From Arcuatula senhousia (Eukaryota; Mollusca; Bivalvia; Mytilida; Mytilidae): a stretch of DNA of 64,000 nucleotides. The stretch covers positions 1 to 64,000 of the forward strand of contig CAXARO010000164.1 of assembly GCA_963971305.1 (NCBI GenBank). Direction: 5' to 3'. A model generated the notes under the pieces. The model was not told the DNA's origin. It worked only from the letters and a program-made list of their open reading frames with translations, and searched no databases. Within the stretch, counting starts at the first letter, position 1, and each line of letters begins with the position of its first letter. Both the position numbers and the translations under genes were made by a program. Positions 61,455 through 64,000 of this stretch are shown here, piece by piece.

Positions 61455-62985
61455 TTCCCCAGGAGGTAGGTTTGTAGAGTGACTGTATATCATTGTGCAG
61501 GATTATGTTTCCCAGGAAGCAGGTGTGGAGGGTGACTTTAAATCAGTGTGCAGGATGACGTTTCAAAGGAAGCAGGTGTGTAGGGTGACTGTATTTCAAT
61601 ATACAGGATGATGTTCCCTAGGAGGCAGATGTGTAGGGTGACTTTATATAAGTGTACAGGATGATGTTTCCCAGACGGTAGGTTTGTAGAGAGACTGTAT
61701 ATCAATGTGCAGGATTATGTTCCCCAGGAGGCAGGTGTGGAGGGTGACTCTAAAAAAAGCGTACAGGATGATATTCCCCAGGAGGTAGGTTTGTAGAGAG
61801 ACTGTATATCAGTATACAGGATGATATTCTCTAGGCGGCAAGTGTGTAGGATGACTCTATAAAAGTGTACAGGATGATATTTCCAAGGAGATAGGTTTGT
61901 AGAGAGACTGTTTATCAGTATACAGGATGATGTTCCCCAGGCGGCAAGTTTGTAGAGTGACTGTATATCAGTGTACTGGATAATGTTCCCAGGGAGGTAG
62001 GTTTGTAGAGTGACTGTAGATCAGTGTACAGGATTTTGTACCCAGGAGGCAGGTGTGAAGGGTGACTCTATAAAAAAGGTACAGGATGATGTTCCCCAGG
62101 AGGTAGGTTTGTAGAGCAATTGTATATCATTGTGCAGGATTTTGTTCCCCAAAAGGTTTGTAGGGTGACTGTATATCAGTGTACAGGATGATGTTCCCAT
62201 TGAAGTAGGTGTGTAGAGTGACTGTATATCAGTGTACTGGATGATGATCCTACGGACGCAGGTATGTAGAGTTACCGTATATCAGTATACATGATGATCT
62301 TATCCATGAGGCAGTGTATAGGGTGATTGTATATCAGTATACTTGATGATGTTGTCATGGAAGAAGGTGTGTAGAAAGACTATATCAGTCTACAGGATGA
62401 TGTTCCCAAGGAGGCAGGTGTGTAGAGAAACTGTATATCAGTGTGCAGGATTTAGTTCCCCAGGAAGCAGGTGTGTAGAATGACTGTATATCAGTGTGCG
62501 GGATGATGGTTCCCAGGAAGCAGGTGTGTATAGTGACTGTATTTCAATATACAGGACGATGTTCTCCATGAGGCAGGTGTGTAGGGTGACTCTTAATAAG
62601 TGTACAGGATGATATTCTCCAGGATGTACGGTTGTAGAGGGACTGTATATCAGTGTGCAGGATTGTGTTCCTCAGGAGGCAGGTGTGGAGGGTGACTGTA
62701 TATCAGTATGCATGATGATGTTCCCCAGGAGGCAGGTGTGTAAGGTAACTCTATAAAAGTGTACAGGATGATGTTCCCTAAGAGGCATGTTTTGTAGAGT
62801 GAATGTAAATCAGTATACAGGATGATCTTCCCCAGGAGGCACGTGTGTAGAATGACTGTATATCAATGTGCGGGATGATATTTCCAAGGAAGCAGGTGTG
62901 TAGAGTGACTGTATTTCAATATACAGGATGATTTTTCCAGGAGGCAGGTGTGTAGGGTGACTTTATATTCGTGTATAGGATTATG
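61455..62985 (+). repeat. 54-bp minisatellite, block 3
   Basis: About 28 units of the same minisatellite as 43.3-51.3 kb, same orientation. 61,455-62,696 follows 48,011-49,250 variant by variant. From about 62,690 to 62,985 the order instead matches 44,340-44,660, so the block looks like a mosaic of two parts of the main array. It ends at ATAGGATTATG, where the 71-bp array starts. Confidence 0.92.
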
Positions 62986-64000
62986 AAGTACAGTTCTATG
63001 ATACCTCAGATACAAACATCATACCTCCAAATATAAAGTGAAGATAGTATGTGTACCTGAAGTTCAGTTCTATGATACCTCAGGTACAGACATCATACCT
63101 CCTATATAATGAAGATTGTATGTATACCTAAGTACAGTTTTATAATACCTTAGGTATAGACATCATACCTCCCATATAATGAAGATAGTATATGTACCGG
63201 AAGTAAAGTTCTATCATACCTCAGGTACAGACATCATACCTCCTATATAATGAAGATAGTAAGTTCTATGATACCTCAGGTAAAGACATCATACCTCCTA
63301 TATAATGAAGATAGTATGTATACCTAAAGAACCGTTCTACGTCAGAGGTACAGACATCATACCTCTTATATAATGAAGATACTATGTATACATGAAGTAC
63401 AGTTCTCTAATGCCTCAGGTACAGACATTATACCCTCCTATATAATGAAGATAGTATGTGTACCTGAAGTACAGTTCTATAATATCTCAGGTACAGACAT
63501 CATACCCTCCTATATAATGAAAAAATTATTTATACCTGAAGTAAAGTTCTATAATACATCAGGTATAGACACCATACCCTCCTATAAATTGAAGAAAGAG
63601 TATGTGTACCTGAAGTACAGATGTAAAATACCTCATGTACAGACATCATACTTCCTATATAATGAAGATAGTATGTATACCTGAAGTACAGTTCTATGAT
63701 ACATCAGATACAAACATCATACCTCTTAATATAAAGTGAAGATAGTATTTGTACCTGAAATTCAGTTCTATGATACCTCAGGTACAGACATCATACCTCC
63801 TATATAATGAAGATAGTATGTGTACCTGAAGTACAGATGTATAATACCTCAGGTACAGACATCATAACCTATATATCCTATATAATGGAAATAGTATGTG
63901 TACCTGAAGTACAGTTCTATAATATATATCTCAAGAAGAGACATCATACCTCTTATATAATGAAGATAGTATGTAAACCTGAAGTACAGTTCTATATTAC
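62986..64000 (+). repeat. 71-bp minisatellite with internal hairpin
   Basis: About 14 units of about 71 bp containing ACAGTTCTATGATACCTCAG and ACATCATACCTCCTATATAA, continuing past the right edge. In each typical unit TGTACCTGA and TCAGGTACA form a 9-bp inverted repeat around a 19-bp loop (for example 63,459-63,467 with 63,487-63,495). The 103-codon frame at 63,373-63,684 is repeat sequence. Confidence 0.92.

Noticed and set aside
63373..63684. 103-codon + frame with repeated PEVQF-like blocks
   Set aside because: It is the 71-bp minisatellite read in one frame; 71 is not a multiple of three, and the frame persists only through chance indels.

Overview
The window is eukaryotic, AT-rich and overwhelmingly repetitive. 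It contains no bacterial-type operons. Several dispersed repeats (37.5-38.8 kb, 55.5-55.9 kb), 'pearl'-like elements (about 170-bp core repeats next to an ACGG microsatellite) and the style of the Penelope-like and Harbinger remnants point to a bivalve mollusc, most likely a mussel (Mytilus-like). That assignment comes from recognising repeat families, not from a conserved gene.

Layout. (1) 1-32,815: one huge satellite built on a 72-bp monomer. From 1 to about 19,210 it is a nearly identical 288-bp (4-monomer) higher-order repeat of about 66 copies that runs off the left edge. From 19,211 to 32,815 the monomers are diverged and reorganised into nested 576-bp, about 863-bp and about 2,945-bp duplications. 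(2) 32,816-35,960: a ~380-bp satellite. A 1,459-bp tandem duplication copied the junction between satellites 1 and 2. (3) 35,962-37,375: a 52-bp minisatellite. (4) 37,526-38,822: two dispersed repeats. (5) 39,362-43,264: the remains of a two-gene PIF/Harbinger-type transposon: the last exon of a HARBI1-like transposase on + and, facing it tail to tail, a six-exon Myb/SANT-like gene on - whose splice phases all agree but which carries an in-frame TGA in exon 3. Its introns hold a pearl-like element and an hAT-type MITE with perfect 8-bp target duplication. (6) 43,265-51,290: a 54-bp minisatellite interrupted at 45,217-46,275 by a 5'-truncated reverse-transcriptase element. (7) 51,295-51,845: a degenerate 60-bp tandem repeat. 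(8) 51,850-61,454: mostly non-coding AT-rich DNA with short inverted-repeat elements and a decayed tyrosine-recombinase fragment. (9) 61,455-62,985: a second block of the 54-bp minisatellite, collinear with 48.0-49.25 kb. (10) 62,986-64,000: a 71-bp minisatellite whose units contain a hairpin with two compensatory arm changes.

No intact, clearly functional host gene was found. The very long open frames in the 72-bp satellite (up to about 2,400 codons) are treated as repeat, not genes: the core array has no in-frame ATG at all, other frames and the other strand are also fairly open, and the unit length is a multiple of three, so an open frame copies itself. The most informative gene content is the Harbinger-type pair, and the most unusual structure is the multi-level satellite organisation.
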